From the NCBI RefSeq assembly GCF_003286415.2, contig NZ_CP043450.1, positions 4,526,001-4,590,000 on the forward strand: a stretch of DNA of 64,000 nucleotides, in the 5' to 3' direction. Under the pieces are notes generated by a model. It saw only the letters and a program-made list of their open reading frames with translations. It had not been told where the DNA came from and searched no databases. The translations under genes and the position numbers were made by a program. Positions 52,932-61,626 of the stretch are shown here, one piece after another; position 1 is the first letter of the stretch; each line of letters begins with the position of its first letter. Source of the stretch: Mucilaginibacter rubeus. Its GTDB lineage: Bacteria > Bacteroidota > Bacteroidia > Sphingobacteriales > Sphingobacteriaceae.

Positions 52932-54809
52932 ATGATCAGTATAAAAAAATTATTGCCATTTATTTTACTATTTGGCGCAAGCATTGTATCGGCTCAACAA
53001 ACTTTACCCATAGCCGTAAACCTGCAAAAAACCTATACCAAAGGCACACGGACCGCAACCGGCGCTCCCGGTAAAAACTACTGGCAAAACACTGCCGACT
53101 ATAAGATTAAGGTAAATTTCGATCCTAAAACCCGGCTGGTGAGCGGTACCGTTGGCATCGATTATATCAATAATAGTCCTGATACTTTAAAACGGGTACA
53201 ATTTAAACTGTATCCTAATCTGTATAAAAAAGGAGTGGTACGCCAAATGCCGGTTTCGGCCGAGGACTTAACCGATGGCGTGCAGATCAAAAGCCTTACT
53301 ATTGATAATAAAACGCCAGATAGCGCCAAAACCCGTCGTATCAACGGCACAAACATGACGCAGAAGGTTACACCTATCGCTCCCAAACAAAAAGTGCATT
53401 TTGATATCAGTTATGCATATACTTTAAACAAAGGCTCGCATATCCGTACCGGCCAGGTTGATACCGGCGCGTTCTTTATCGCTTATTTTTTCCCGAGAAT
53501 AGCAGTATATGATGATATTGATGGATGGAACGACTATCCATATACAGGTCCGCAAGAGTTTTACAACGATTTTTGCCATTTCAGCGCCGAAGTCACCGTT
53601 CCGGGCGATTACAAAGTTTGGGCAACCGGAGATCTGAAAAACGCCGATGATGTTTACGACAGCCGCATTGTTAAACGTATTACCGATGCCGGCGCAAGTG
53701 ATAAGGTAACCGATATTATTACTGAACAAGATATCAAAGCAGGCAACATCACTAAAAACAATACAACCAACACCTGGAAGTTTGAGGCCGATGATGTTAC
53801 CGATTTTGTTTTTGCCACCAGCAATCATTATTTATGGAAAGCATCGAGCCTGGTAGTTGATCCTAAAACCGGCAGACGTACCCGAGTAGATGCCGTGTTT
53901 AATGAAAAACACAAAGATTATTACGCGGTAGTTGACTACGCCCGTAAAACGGTTGAAGTGATGAGCTACAAATTCCCGAAATGGCCTTATCCATATCAGC
54001 ACGAAACTGTTTTTGATGGCCTGGATCAGATGGAATACCCAATGATGGTAAATGATAATCCGCTTGAAGACAAAGCCGACGCCATTGAACTTACCGATCA
54101 TGAAATTTTCCATACCATGTTCCCTTTTTATATGGGTATTAACGAAACCAAATACGGATGGATGGATGAAGGCTGGGCAACCATTGGCGAATGGCTGGTG
54201 AGCCCGGAGATAGATCCTTCAATTGTTGACCCATATGGCGTAGCTGCTGTTGAGCAAAGCGCCGGCCATGAAGTTGATGTTCCTGTAATGACCCTCACCC
54301 CTATGCTTACCGGAACAGCCAGCTTTACCGATAGCTATCCGAAACCTGGCCTGGGTTATTTATATGTAAAGGATATGCTTGGCGACGAATTGTTCACCAA
54401 AGCCCTGCATTACTATATAGCACAATGGCACGGCAAACACCCCATGCCTTATGACTTTTTTAACTGTATGAACACCGGCTCGGGCATGAACCTTAACTGG
54501 TTTTGGAAAGCCTGGTTTTTTGATAATGGCGTAACCGATCTGGCCCTAAGCAAAGTGACCAACACCGGTTTAAAATACACCGCTACCATTACCAAAGTTG
54601 GCAGCAAACCTATCCCGGTTAACTTAACCCTTAACTATGCCGACGGCACTACCGAACTGGTACATAAAAGCATAGCTGTTTGGGCAAACGGCAATAAATC
54701 AACAACTGTCAACTTCACCGCAAAAAAAGCGGTTAAGAAAATAGTATTGGGTACCACTTATGATCCTGATAGTAATAAAAAGGATAACGTGTGGACAAGC
54801 AGTAATTAA
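52932..54809 (+). CDS. M1-family zinc metallopeptidase
   Basis: A 625-residue exported peptidase (signal 1-22, VSAQQ). The zinc site is H390-E-I-F-H394 with the third ligand E413, exactly 18 residues later (HEXXH-x18-E). DQMEYP (about 365-370) replaces the GAMEN exopeptidase motif, and the N-terminal beta domain spans 50-300. M1 enzymes remove N-terminal residues from peptides; the altered GAMEN suggests different specificity. It ends with a strand-rich C-terminal domain. It is monocistronic with its own terminator. Confidence 0.9.
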   Translation: MISIKKLLPFILLFGASIVSAQQTLPIAVNLQKTYTKGTRTATGAPGKNYWQNTADYKIKVNFDPKTRLVSGTVGIDYINNSPDTLKRVQFKLYPNLYKKGVVRQMPVSAEDLTDGVQIKSLTIDNKTPDSAKTRRINGTNMTQKVTPIAPKQKVHFDISYAYTLNKGSHIRTGQVDTGAFFIAYFFPRIAVYDDIDGWNDYPYTGPQEFYNDFCHFSAEVTVPGDYKVWATGDLKNADDVYDSRIVKRITDAGASDKVTDIITEQDIKAGNITKNNTTNTWKFEADDVTDFVFATSNHYLWKASSLVVDPKTGRRTRVDAVFNEKHKDYYAVVDYARKTVEVMSYKFPKWPYPYQHETVFDGLDQMEYPMMVNDNPLEDKADAIELTDHEIFHTMFPFYMGINETKYGWMDEGWATIGEWLVSPEIDPSIVDPYGVAAVEQSAGHEVDVPVMTLTPMLTGTASFTDSYPKPGLGYLYVKDMLGDELFTKALHYYIAQWHGKHPMPYDFFNCMNTGSGMNLNWFWKAWFFDNGVTDLALSKVTNTGLKYTATITKVGSKPIPVNLTLNYADGTTELVHKSIAVWANGNKSTTVNFTAKKAVKKIVLGTTYDPDSNKKDNVWTSSN

Positions 54810-54844
54810 GAGCTGAACGCATGAAGCGCAAAGCTAAGCTCAAT

Positions 54845-54884
54845 AAAAAGCCCTGTTAAGTTTAAAAACTTAGCAGGGCTTTTT
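54845..54884 (+). terminator. Intrinsic terminator
   Basis: AAAAAGCCCTG pairs with CAGGGCTTTTT around an inner TTAAGTTTAAAAACTTAG stem. It lies between the convergent M1 and pentapeptide genes. Confidence 0.8.
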
Positions 54885-54898
54885 ATTTATAGTAATGT

Positions 54899-55327
54899 CT
54901 ATTTCTGTTGATATGCTTTCAGCAGGTCAGTAACTTCGATACCATTAATTTTCATGCCGCTCAGGTTACAATCAGAGATGCTGACATTACTCAGGTTACA
55001 ATCAGTTATGGTACTGCCCTGCAAATCGCAGTTTTCAAATTTAAGTGGGCGTTGCTTCGCGTTTGGGTCATAAGCCGGGTGCCCTTCGGGCGGCATACCT
55101 ATATCGTGAATGTAAGCTCCGCCGAGTTGCGCGTATTTTATTTCCAGATCGCTCAGGTTGGCATCTTCAATCTTAAGCCCGGTAATGCATACATCCTTAA
55201 AACTTGCATTGTTCATCATCACCTGTTCAAGGGTTGAACCATTGAGCATGGCGCATTTAACATCAAGGATCTTTTGGCTTTCTTTTATCGTGATACGTTC
55301 GTTATTGTTGCTTGCTGCGTTTTCCAT
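54899..55327 (-). CDS. Pentapeptide-repeat protein
   Basis: A 142-residue protein with several A(N/D)LXX-type repeats, notably TLEQVMMNNASFKDVCITG and NCDLQGSTITDCNLSNVSIS. The repeats form a right-handed quadrilateral beta-helix. A non-repeat insertion (PPEGHPAYDPNAKQ) interrupts it near residue 85. Some members mimic DNA and protect gyrase (Qnr type), but this one is short and lacks evidence for that role. Cytosolic, single gene. Confidence 0.78.
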   Translation of the reverse strand: MENAASNNNERITIKESQKILDVKCAMLNGSTLEQVMMNNASFKDVCITGLKIEDANLSDLEIKYAQLGGAYIHDIGMPPEGHPAYDPNAKQRPLKFENCDLQGSTITDCNLSNVSISDCNLSGMKINGIEVTDLLKAYQQK

Positions 55328-55518
55328 GATATAGCTATTGGTTTATATCAAATATCCTGAGAATAAACAGTAAAGCAGGGCTATGTAAGCGACAAACATC
55401 AGGGGCATTTGCGACAATCAAATCTTAGTTTTGAGGACAAAAGCCAAACCCAATACACGGGCTCATCTTTGATATCTTCATTTTAAATTGTACCTTCCAT
55501 CACTTAGTCACAAACCCA

Positions 55519-56010
55519 ATGAACCTGCTTCGTCATTCCAAATTACAGCTATTTGTTATAGCCTGCATAGCGTTTTCACATAGTGCTTTCGGGCAGAAAA
55601 AAACTACGCCTATCGCGCAAGCTAAATGGCTTATCGGCAGTTGGAAAAACCAATCGGAAAAAACACTGGATATCGAAACCTGGAAAAAACTAAATGATTC
55701 CACTTTTCTTGGCCGGAGTTATTCGTTAGCAGGCACAGACACCGTATCATCCGAACATATCAGTTTAGAACAGCATTCCGGTAAACTCTATTATATCCCA
55801 ACGGTAAAAAATCAAAACGATGGCAAAGCTGTAACCTTTACCCTCACCTCGTCAGATAGCAAACACCTCGTTTTTGAAAATCCGGAGCACGACTTTCCGC
55901 AAAAAATAACTTATACGCAAATCAGTAAGGACTCATTAGTAGCCGAAATATCAGGCATACGGAAGGGTAGGCAAAAAGCCATACCATTCCCCATGAAAAG
56001 GGTTAAATAA
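55519..56010 (+). CDS. DUF6265-family secreted protein
   Basis: A 163-residue protein with a signal peptide ending AFSHSAFGQ and a lipocalin-like strand pattern (AKWLIGSWKNQSE, LVFENPEHDFPQKITY). These phrases match the DUF6265 family, exported proteins of unknown function. It is convergent with the PAS-AraC gene, with 22 bases between stops. Confidence 0.72.
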   Translation: MNLLRHSKLQLFVIACIAFSHSAFGQKKTTPIAQAKWLIGSWKNQSEKTLDIETWKKLNDSTFLGRSYSLAGTDTVSSEHISLEQHSGKLYYIPTVKNQNDGKAVTFTLTSSDSKHLVFENPEHDFPQKITYTQISKDSLVAEISGIRKGRQKAIPFPMKRVK

Positions 56011-56032
56011 TAACTACTGCACAGTTTTTAAA

Positions 56033-56857
56033 TTATTGCAGTAGTTCGGCTACATCGCGACCGTAGAACTCTTTAAACAGCTTTCTGAAATATGCAGGTG
56101 TTTCAAAGCCGGCAACATAAGATATTTCGGCAACAGTACGGTATTTACCACTGTTTATAGCTTCCATAGACATATGTAAACGGATTCTGCGAATGTAATT
56201 ATTGGGTGTAATACCTGTGGTATTTTTTATGCGGCGGTGCAGCTGCCTTTCGCTTAAACCCATTTCGCTGCTCAGCAATACAATGCTCAAATCAACTTTA
56301 CCAATATATTTCCTTACCAATGTTTCAAGCTCATAAAGCCATAACTGATCGGCGATAGAAAGCTCGCTGATTGGTTTTAAATTAGCAAAAAAGGCAGAAC
56401 CATTCCCCCCATTTATTGCATCACTATTTTGAAGTGAAGCTGATTTTCTCTCCTCCCTGTTATTAAATATTACAGACGTCCTGCTAAACTCTTCCAGCTT
56501 CTTCTTATCAGTAATATTCCTGGCGATGGCGAAAACCAATTGCTGATTTTGCACCGGCATCGATGTCCAGGAGAGCCAGACAATTTCCCCGCTTTTGGTT
56601 ACATACCTGTTTTCAAAATCATAAAGCGGATTATTCTTAATGATGCTCTCCCGTTTGGCGGCAGTAATGCTCCTGTCATCAACAAAAACAAACGAATCAA
56701 TAGGTTTTGCAAACAGTTCACTTTCGGTGTAGCCTAAGGTTTTTGAAACGGCAGGGTTAATCTTTTTAAAATACCCGTCGAACCCGGCCACGCACAACCA
56801 ATCGGGCGACAGGTGAAAGAAACATTCCAAATCAAAAATCTCGTTTATACTTTCCAT
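56033..56857 (-). CDS. PAS-domain AraC-family transcriptional regulator
   Basis: A 274-residue one-component regulator. The N-terminal PAS domain (about 10-130; FFHLSPDWLCVAGFDGYFKKIN, WLSWTSMPVQ) should bind a small ligand or sense redox. The C-terminal AraC DNA-binding pair of helix-turn-helices spans about 175-274 (LSERQLHRRIKNTTG, VAEISYVAGFETPAYFRKLF). There is no membrane segment. It is convergent with DUF6265, and a 415-base noncoding gap separates it from the sulfatase, so its target is unclear. Confidence 0.87.
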   Translation of the reverse strand: MESINEIFDLECFFHLSPDWLCVAGFDGYFKKINPAVSKTLGYTESELFAKPIDSFVFVDDRSITAAKRESIIKNNPLYDFENRYVTKSGEIVWLSWTSMPVQNQQLVFAIARNITDKKKLEEFSRTSVIFNNREERKSASLQNSDAINGGNGSAFFANLKPISELSIADQLWLYELETLVRKYIGKVDLSIVLLSSEMGLSERQLHRRIKNTTGITPNNYIRRIRLHMSMEAINSGKYRTVAEISYVAGFETPAYFRKLFKEFYGRDVAELLQ

Positions 56858-57207
56858 ATAAATTTCTGTTTCTGCTTGCAGGGGTATGTCAACGCTTAAT
56901 GGTTAACAACAATAGCTACAGGTTGTGAAAAGGCAAATTCAAAAGAAGCTATTTTTTACGATACTATTAGATTTTTACTGCCGGGTGGCAGGATTTTTCA
57001 CTAAAATGTCAGTCCTGTCAACTTTTAAAAATGGAGTTGTGCCATGTTGAGGTAAAACACAGCGGCAATATGGAATTATTGATGAATACCGGAGGCCCTG
57101 TATGAGATACAGGCATTGTAAATTCTTCACCTATGGATAAGGAAGGTGGCAGGCAATCTGTTGGCCGGCATTAATAAGGATCGAAGGTTTATACTACCAA
57201 AATCAAG

Positions 57208-57257
57208 GTATACTTAATAGCAAGTATCATTACATAATAACATGCTATTAAGTATAC
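57208..57257. repeat. Perfect 15-bp inverted repeat, 20-base loop
   Basis: GTATACTTAATAGCA (57208-57222) and TGCTATTAAGTATAC (57243-57257). It lies 15 bases after the sulfatase stop on the minus strand but has no T run, so a terminator role is weak. Nothing else is seen in the 56858-57272 gap. Confidence 0.6.
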
Positions 57258-57272
57258 GACTCTTTATCTTTC

Positions 57273-58661
57273 TTAATTTTCTTTCATCCCCGGATACTGA
57301 TCAAAAAGAGCTTTTAGTTTCCTGGCAATTTCAGGGTAATCTTTGATTACGTTGGTACGTTCACTGGGATCGTAGGCCAGGTTAAACAACTCGGTTTTTG
57401 CGGGTAGCGGTGAACCTGCCACACCACCAACATTATTGTTGGCCTTTACTTCACGATACTTCCAATCGCCCAAGCGAACAGCTTCACAAACGCTGTTATT
57501 ATAGTAGTAAATAGGCCGGTGTTCGGGATGCTTAGGTGCCTGGCCTGTTAACACATCGGCTATCGACTGTCCATCCAGTGTACGGCCTTTCGGCATTGGA
57601 GCGCCTGTCCATTTGGCAAGCGTAGGCAGCACATCCAAATTACTCATCATGCTGGTTATACTTGCGCCAACCGGGGTATGGTTTTTCCAGTATACAATGA
57701 ACGGCTCACGGACACCGCCCTCGTATGTTAATCCTTTGCTACCGCGAAAAACTCCCGCCGTACCTGCATCCCAGTGCCTGGTGGCGCTATCGCCCAGCAT
57801 GCGATCCGGAAAATCTATCCACGGGCCATTATCGCTCGAAAACATAAATATGGTATTATCGGCCAAACCCTGTTTTTCAAGCTCGGCCCAAACCTGGCCA
57901 AGGCTTTCGTCCAGTTGCTCAACCACATCTCCCAAATGTCCTCCATCGCTTCGGTTTTTATTTTTTGCAGATGATGCAAATGCTACCGGTAAATGCGGCA
58001 TGTTATGAGCGAGGTATAAGAAAAATGGCTTATCACCCTTTTTCTGTGATTTTATATAGCGAATAGCTTCGCGTTGGTACAACTCAATCAGCGATGAATC
58101 TGCCGGTTTCAAGATCTCCGGCTTATGATTACGAAATACTTTAATTGTTGTGTCTGTTTTTACATAAGGCGAGCGGTAATCATGGCTATACAGCAAGCCA
58201 TAATATGAATCAAAACCCTGGGCCATCGGATGGTTATAGGCTGCATGGTCACCGAGGTGCCACTTGCCAATCATGGCTGTTTTATAACCTACCTGCTTCA
58301 GCATTTCAGCAATGGTAACTTCCTGATCCGGAATACCCAATGAGGAGCCCGGCCCGATAGGGTAAGGCAAATTCATCCTTGAGGCATAACGCCCGGTAAG
58401 TAATGAAGCACGTGATGGCGTACAGGTTGGACTGCTTACCACGTAATTTGTCGCCCTCACCCCTTTTTGCGCCATCTTATCTAAAAACGGCGTACGGATT
58501 ACCGGATTGCCATAACAGCTTAAATCGGAGTATCCCATATCATCGGCCAGTACAAAAATGATATTAGGCAATTGCTTTTTTTGTGCCGATACGGGTGTAA
58601 TTAAAAATATAAAAGCCAAAAAGAAAAGGCCTTTGCAGGTTAATTGGATGAGATGTTTCAT
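57273..58661 (-). CDS. Sulfatase (alkaline-phosphatase superfamily)
   Basis: A 462-residue exported sulfatase (signal 1-26, TPVSAQ). Formylglycine motif C80-T-P-S-R84 (TCTPSRASLLTGR) and metal ligands D40-D41 (LADDMGYSD) are intact. C80 must be converted to formylglycine, by a formylglycine-generating enzyme or anSME, and neither gene is in this window. Sulfatases of this type remove sulfate esters from glycans. It sits next to the PAS-AraC gene, far from the SusCD cluster. Confidence 0.92.
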   Translation of the reverse strand: MKHLIQLTCKGLFFLAFIFLITPVSAQKKQLPNIIFVLADDMGYSDLSCYGNPVIRTPFLDKMAQKGVRATNYVVSSPTCTPSRASLLTGRYASRMNLPYPIGPGSSLGIPDQEVTIAEMLKQVGYKTAMIGKWHLGDHAAYNHPMAQGFDSYYGLLYSHDYRSPYVKTDTTIKVFRNHKPEILKPADSSLIELYQREAIRYIKSQKKGDKPFFLYLAHNMPHLPVAFASSAKNKNRSDGGHLGDVVEQLDESLGQVWAELEKQGLADNTIFMFSSDNGPWIDFPDRMLGDSATRHWDAGTAGVFRGSKGLTYEGGVREPFIVYWKNHTPVGASITSMMSNLDVLPTLAKWTGAPMPKGRTLDGQSIADVLTGQAPKHPEHRPIYYYNNSVCEAVRLGDWKYREVKANNNVGGVAGSPLPAKTELFNLAYDPSERTNVIKDYPEIARKLKALFDQYPGMKEN

Positions 58662-58740
58662 TACCCGGTGAAAATAGGTTTTTATTACAGATGACTGTTA
58701 AAGATAACTTAACTGTTACAATTTGTAATAAAATCGCCAA

Positions 58741-59103
58741 TTACTGCTTATCGGTATTGCGTAACATCTCCCGGTGCTCTTTGCCCCATTTTATCATCTC
58801 CAAAATGATATTACCAAAACTGCGGCAATACTCTGTAGATTCATACTCGATTAAAACCGGCGACGTTGGGGTTACGGTACGTTTAACGAGCTTGTTCATT
58901 TCCATGGTCTTTAGCTCGCGCGATAGCATGCGCGTGGTGATACCAGGGATACTCCGCTCAATTTCCCTGAAACGCTTGTTTCCGTTGCAAATAGAATTGA
59001 TGATTGGCAGTGTCCATTTACCGCCAATAACATACATGGTGTCTTGTAATGCCTGCCGCTCATCGGCATGATTACGTTGGTGTGACGTTATTCCCGCTTC
59101 CAT
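58741..59103 (-). CDS. HxlR-family transcriptional regulator
   Basis: A 120-residue winged-helix regulator with YVIGGKWTLPIINSICNG and the HxlR pattern RFREIERSIPGITTRMLSREL. HxlR proteins sense aldehydes, quinones or thiols through cysteines; here C39-type placement is suggested by SICNG, but the mechanism is unknown. It is divergent from a short-chain dehydrogenase with 76 bases between the starts, so it probably controls it and itself. Confidence 0.88.
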   Translation of the reverse strand: MEAGITSHQRNHADERQALQDTMYVIGGKWTLPIINSICNGNKRFREIERSIPGITTRMLSRELKTMEMNKLVKRTVTPTSPVLIEYESTEYCRSFGNIILEMIKWGKEHREMLRNTDKQ

Positions 59104-59105
59104 AC

Positions 59106-59142
59106 TGGTATACTCCGTGTAACTGGTTACAAAATTATACCA
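59106..59142. promoter_or_regulatory. Candidate HxlR operator, nested dyads
   Basis: Outer arms TGGTATA (59106-59112) and TATACCA (59136-59142); inner palindrome GTAAC-TG-GTTAC (59119-59130) shares the same centre within half a base. The inner dyad covers the predicted HxlR transcription start. Confidence 0.55.
59130..59137 (-). promoter_or_regulatory. -7 promoter element for the HxlR gene
   Basis: Reverse-strand TAATTTTG, inside the nested dyad, which fits autorepression. Confidence 0.45.
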
Positions 59143-59151
59143 ATTCCATTA

Positions 59152-59160
59152 TACTTTTGC
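59152..59160 (+). promoter_or_regulatory. -7 promoter element for the short-chain dehydrogenase
   Basis: TACTTTTGC, 19 bases before the ATG at 59180. The HxlR dyad covers the expected -33 region. Confidence 0.55.
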
Positions 59161-59179
59161 ATAAAAAAAGTAAAATACC

Positions 59180-59995
59180 ATGTCAAAAACAGTTTTTATA
59201 ACCGGAACCAGCAGCGGGCTGGGCAAATTAACCGCTAAACATTTTGCAAACCAGGGCTGGAACGTAGCCGCTACCATGCGCACTCCTGAAAAGGAAACCG
59301 AGCTAACTCAATACCCTAACATCAAAATATTTAAACTGGATGTAACCAATTTGGAGCAGGTAAAAACCGCTACCGAACAAGCCGTTACCGCTTTCGGTAA
59401 AATTGATATTGTGGTGAACAATGCCGGCATGGGCACTTATGGTGCACTGGAGCTGGCTAAGGAGGAAGATATCGACTGGCAATTCGCCGTAAATACCCGT
59501 GGACCAATCAACATTATCCGCGCGTTTTTGCCTCACTTCAGGCAAAATGGTGGTGGTACGTTCATTAACATCAGTTCATTTATGGGGATCACGACTGCTG
59601 TGCCACTTGGCTCATTGTACAACATGTCGAAATTTGCACTTGAAGGCCTTACCGAAGGGCTTTATTACGAACTGAAACCGCTTAACATCCATTTGAGGCT
59701 GATAGAACAGGGCGGTTCAAAAGGCAATAACTTTGTTGAAAGCGTTGTTTGGAATCAAAATCCGGATATAACGGCTTACGACGCGCTTACCAACAAGCTT
59801 CAAAACCTGATGGGCTCAAGGGATGAATCACAGCTGGACGACCCCATGGAGATTGTTAACGCCATAGATGATCTTGCCACCGGCAAAAGCAACAAGTTCC
59901 GCACGGTAATAGGCAATATGGGTAACATGCTCATGAACATGCGCGGCACCATGCCTATTGAGGAATATATGGATAAGATGAGCAGCTTCTTTTAA
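59180..59995 (+). CDS. Short-chain dehydrogenase/reductase (SDR) 1
   Basis: A 271-residue classical SDR. Cofactor loop TGTSSGLGK (8-16), NNAGMGTYG (about 85), catalytic S/Y/K at NISSFMG, then Y-x-x-x-K in LYNMSKFALEG. An Arg after the first strand (MRTPEK) suggests NADP(H). The physiological substrate is unknown. It is divergent from an HxlR regulator and likely induced by it, which points to an aldehyde or ketone detoxification role. Confidence 0.9.
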   Translation: MSKTVFITGTSSGLGKLTAKHFANQGWNVAATMRTPEKETELTQYPNIKIFKLDVTNLEQVKTATEQAVTAFGKIDIVVNNAGMGTYGALELAKEEDIDWQFAVNTRGPINIIRAFLPHFRQNGGGTFINISSFMGITTAVPLGSLYNMSKFALEGLTEGLYYELKPLNIHLRLIEQGGSKGNNFVESVVWNQNPDITAYDALTNKLQNLMGSRDESQLDDPMEIVNAIDDLATGKSNKFRTVIGNMGNMLMNMRGTMPIEEYMDKMSSFF

Positions 59996-59997
59996 TA

Positions 59998-60262
59998 ACC
60001 CTGATTTACCTGATTTAAGGATTTCCTGATACCTAACTTTAAGTGTAACCAATGTTTGGACGAAAAAAATGGGAGGGTTTGTGCGATTCCCTCCCTTGGG
60101 ACGGTGTAGGGAGGGGTTTTATCGCCAGTCCATTTGTTTTAATTGCGTGTAAACCCCTCCCAGCCACTACACATCCCAGCGCGCCCCTCCCTTGGGAGGG
60201 AATTAAAAGCGTTTCCAACACGAACATCAAGAAATTCTTCAATCAAGCTAATCATGGTTCAT
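59998..60262. repeat. AATCATGGTTCA-family element interrupted by a TTCCCTCCC repeat
   Basis: The left part (TGATTTACCTGATTTAAGGATT, from 60003) matches the left arm at 9275; the right part (AATCAAGCTAATCATGGTTCA) ends at 60261 and matches the unit at 9347. Between them, 60085-60204 is the second TTCCCTCCC palindrome, so one repeat appears inserted in another. Confidence 0.6.
60085..60204. repeat. TTCCCTCCC-type palindromic repeat, copy 2
   Basis: GATTCCCTCCCTTGGGA at the left and CCCTCCCTTGGGAGGGAATT at the right are inverted; internal AAACCCCTCCC pairs with GGGAGGGGTTT. It is the same family as 34720-34840. Confidence 0.75.
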
Positions 60263-60320
60263 GACCTTTTTAACAAAGCAACTTGAGCTTTTTAACAAAA
60301 CGCTGCGCTGCCTATCAGCC

Positions 60321-60328
60321 TACCTTTG
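60321..60328 (+). promoter_or_regulatory. -7 promoter element for SDR 2
   Basis: TACCTTTG, with a leader of about 25 nt to the ATG at 60354. Confidence 0.5.
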
Positions 60329-60353
60329 TGTTATCAAAATAAAGATAAAGACT

Positions 60354-61238
60354 ATGAAAAAAGTATGGTTTATAACAGGCAGCGCCCGTGGATTAGGTCG
60401 CAACCTTACAGAAGCAGTTTTAGCAGCAGGTGATAGTGTTGCCGCTACAGCACGTAACCCTGAACAATTAAAAGATCTGGCAGATAAATATCCCGGTCAG
60501 ATTTATCCTATAAAATTAGATGTTACCGATTACCCGGCAGTTCATAAAGCAGTTGCCGATACAGTAGCACACTTTGGCAAAATTGATGTATTGGTAAACA
60601 ACGCCGGTTTCGGTATCATTGGTGCAACTGAAGCGTTTACTGATGAGCAGGTGCGTAGCCAACTCGAAACAAACCTTTACGCTCCTATCGAGATAACCCG
60701 TGCGGTATTGCCTTATATGCGCAAACAGCGTTCGGGCCGTATTTTGCAGATCAGCTCGGTTGGAGGTCGTATAGGCAATGCAGGTTTAAGCATGTACCAG
60801 GCCGCAAAGTTTGGCTTAAGTGGCTTCAGTGAAGTTTTGTATAAAGAGGTAAAACCGCTTGGCATAATGGTTACCAGTGTTGAGCCCGGCGGCTTCCGTA
60901 CCGATTGGGCGGGCGATTCAATGAGCTATGCGCCAAAGGTTGAAGGCTATGAGCAAACTGTGGATGCACGTGCGGATTACATGTCGAGCGGTAAGTTCGT
61001 TCCGGTTGGCGATCCTGAAAAGGCAGCCAAAGTGATGATCGACCTGGTTGAACATCCTGAACCACCAATGCACCTGGTATTGGGTAGTGAAGCTGCCGCC
61101 TTGCTAACTCTTGCCGACGAAGCACGTAAAGCAGAGTTTGAGAAATGGTTGCCGATTACCAAATCAACAGACCATGACGAAGCAGGTGATTTTATGAATA
61201 CCGATTATGGTAAGGCAATAGCCGCTCAAAAAAGCTAA
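60354..61238 (+). CDS. Short-chain dehydrogenase/reductase (SDR) 2
   Basis: A 294-residue SDR opening MKKVWFITGSARGLGRN (cofactor loop TGSARGLG, 9-16) with VNNAGFGIIGA near 88 and catalytic QISSVGG followed by YQAAKFGLSGF. It differs clearly from SDR 1 in the second half, so it is not a recent duplicate. The frame stays open for 31 codons upstream, but ATG 60354 follows the promoter and begins at the conserved fold. AraC regulator downstream may act on it. Confidence 0.9.
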   Translation: MKKVWFITGSARGLGRNLTEAVLAAGDSVAATARNPEQLKDLADKYPGQIYPIKLDVTDYPAVHKAVADTVAHFGKIDVLVNNAGFGIIGATEAFTDEQVRSQLETNLYAPIEITRAVLPYMRKQRSGRILQISSVGGRIGNAGLSMYQAAKFGLSGFSEVLYKEVKPLGIMVTSVEPGGFRTDWAGDSMSYAPKVEGYEQTVDARADYMSSGKFVPVGDPEKAAKVMIDLVEHPEPPMHLVLGSEAAALLTLADEARKAEFEKWLPITKSTDHDEAGDFMNTDYGKAIAAQKS

Positions 61239-61273
61239 TATATCCGCCAATGGTCGTGTCCTCTCGGGCATCA

Positions 61274-61518
61274 GCAAATCAACATTTCCCAGCGGTTGTG
61301 CCCTCATTATAGGTATTGGGAAGATGAGGAATTGCCGGGAATATTAACATAAAAAGCCATGTCATTGCGAGGAGGAACGACGAAGCAATCTCGTAGCTAT
61401 GCAGATCGGACATGCATTGGCTACGAGATTGCCACGCTTCGGCAATGACATGGTTGTTATTTGTTTTTCCGGGCAACTTTCAGCAAAGCAAATCAACATT
61501 TTCCAGCGGTCGTGTCCC
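61274..61518. repeat. Direct repeat pair flanking a CATTGCGAG element
   Basis: GCAAATCAACATTTCCCAGC (61274-61293, continuing to 61303) recurs at 61488-61518 as GCAAATCAACATTTTCCAGC with the same following GGT(T/C)GTG(C/T)CCC. Between them lies copy F. A third related GGTCGTGTCC string is at about 61252. Confidence 0.65.
61358..61453. repeat. CATTGCGAG palindromic repeat, copy F
   Basis: CATGTCATTGCGAGGAGG at the left and GGCAATGACATGG at the right. The 388-base gap 61239-61626 contains only this, the flanking direct repeat and the next promoter. Confidence 0.8.
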
Positions 61519-61612
61519 CACAACCGCTATTTTTGTCGTACATACGGCATCTAATACCCAAGCACAAACACTGGCGCGACAACATGCCCTTGGGGTATGT
61601 AGAAATATTATA

Positions 61613-61620
61613 TAAATTTG
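61613..61620 (+). promoter_or_regulatory. -7 promoter element for the AraC gene, leaderless
   Basis: TAAATTTG, six bases before the ATG at 61627. Confidence 0.55.
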
Positions 61621-61626
61621 AGCAGC

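Noticed and set aside
54899..55327. Qnr-type quinolone-resistance protein
   Set aside because: Too short (142 residues against about 218) and interrupted by a non-repeat insert; kept as a generic pentapeptide protein.
60052..60264. 70-codon frame and its antisense partner
   Set aside because: Both lie wholly in the nested repeat region; low-complexity Pro/Ser peptides.
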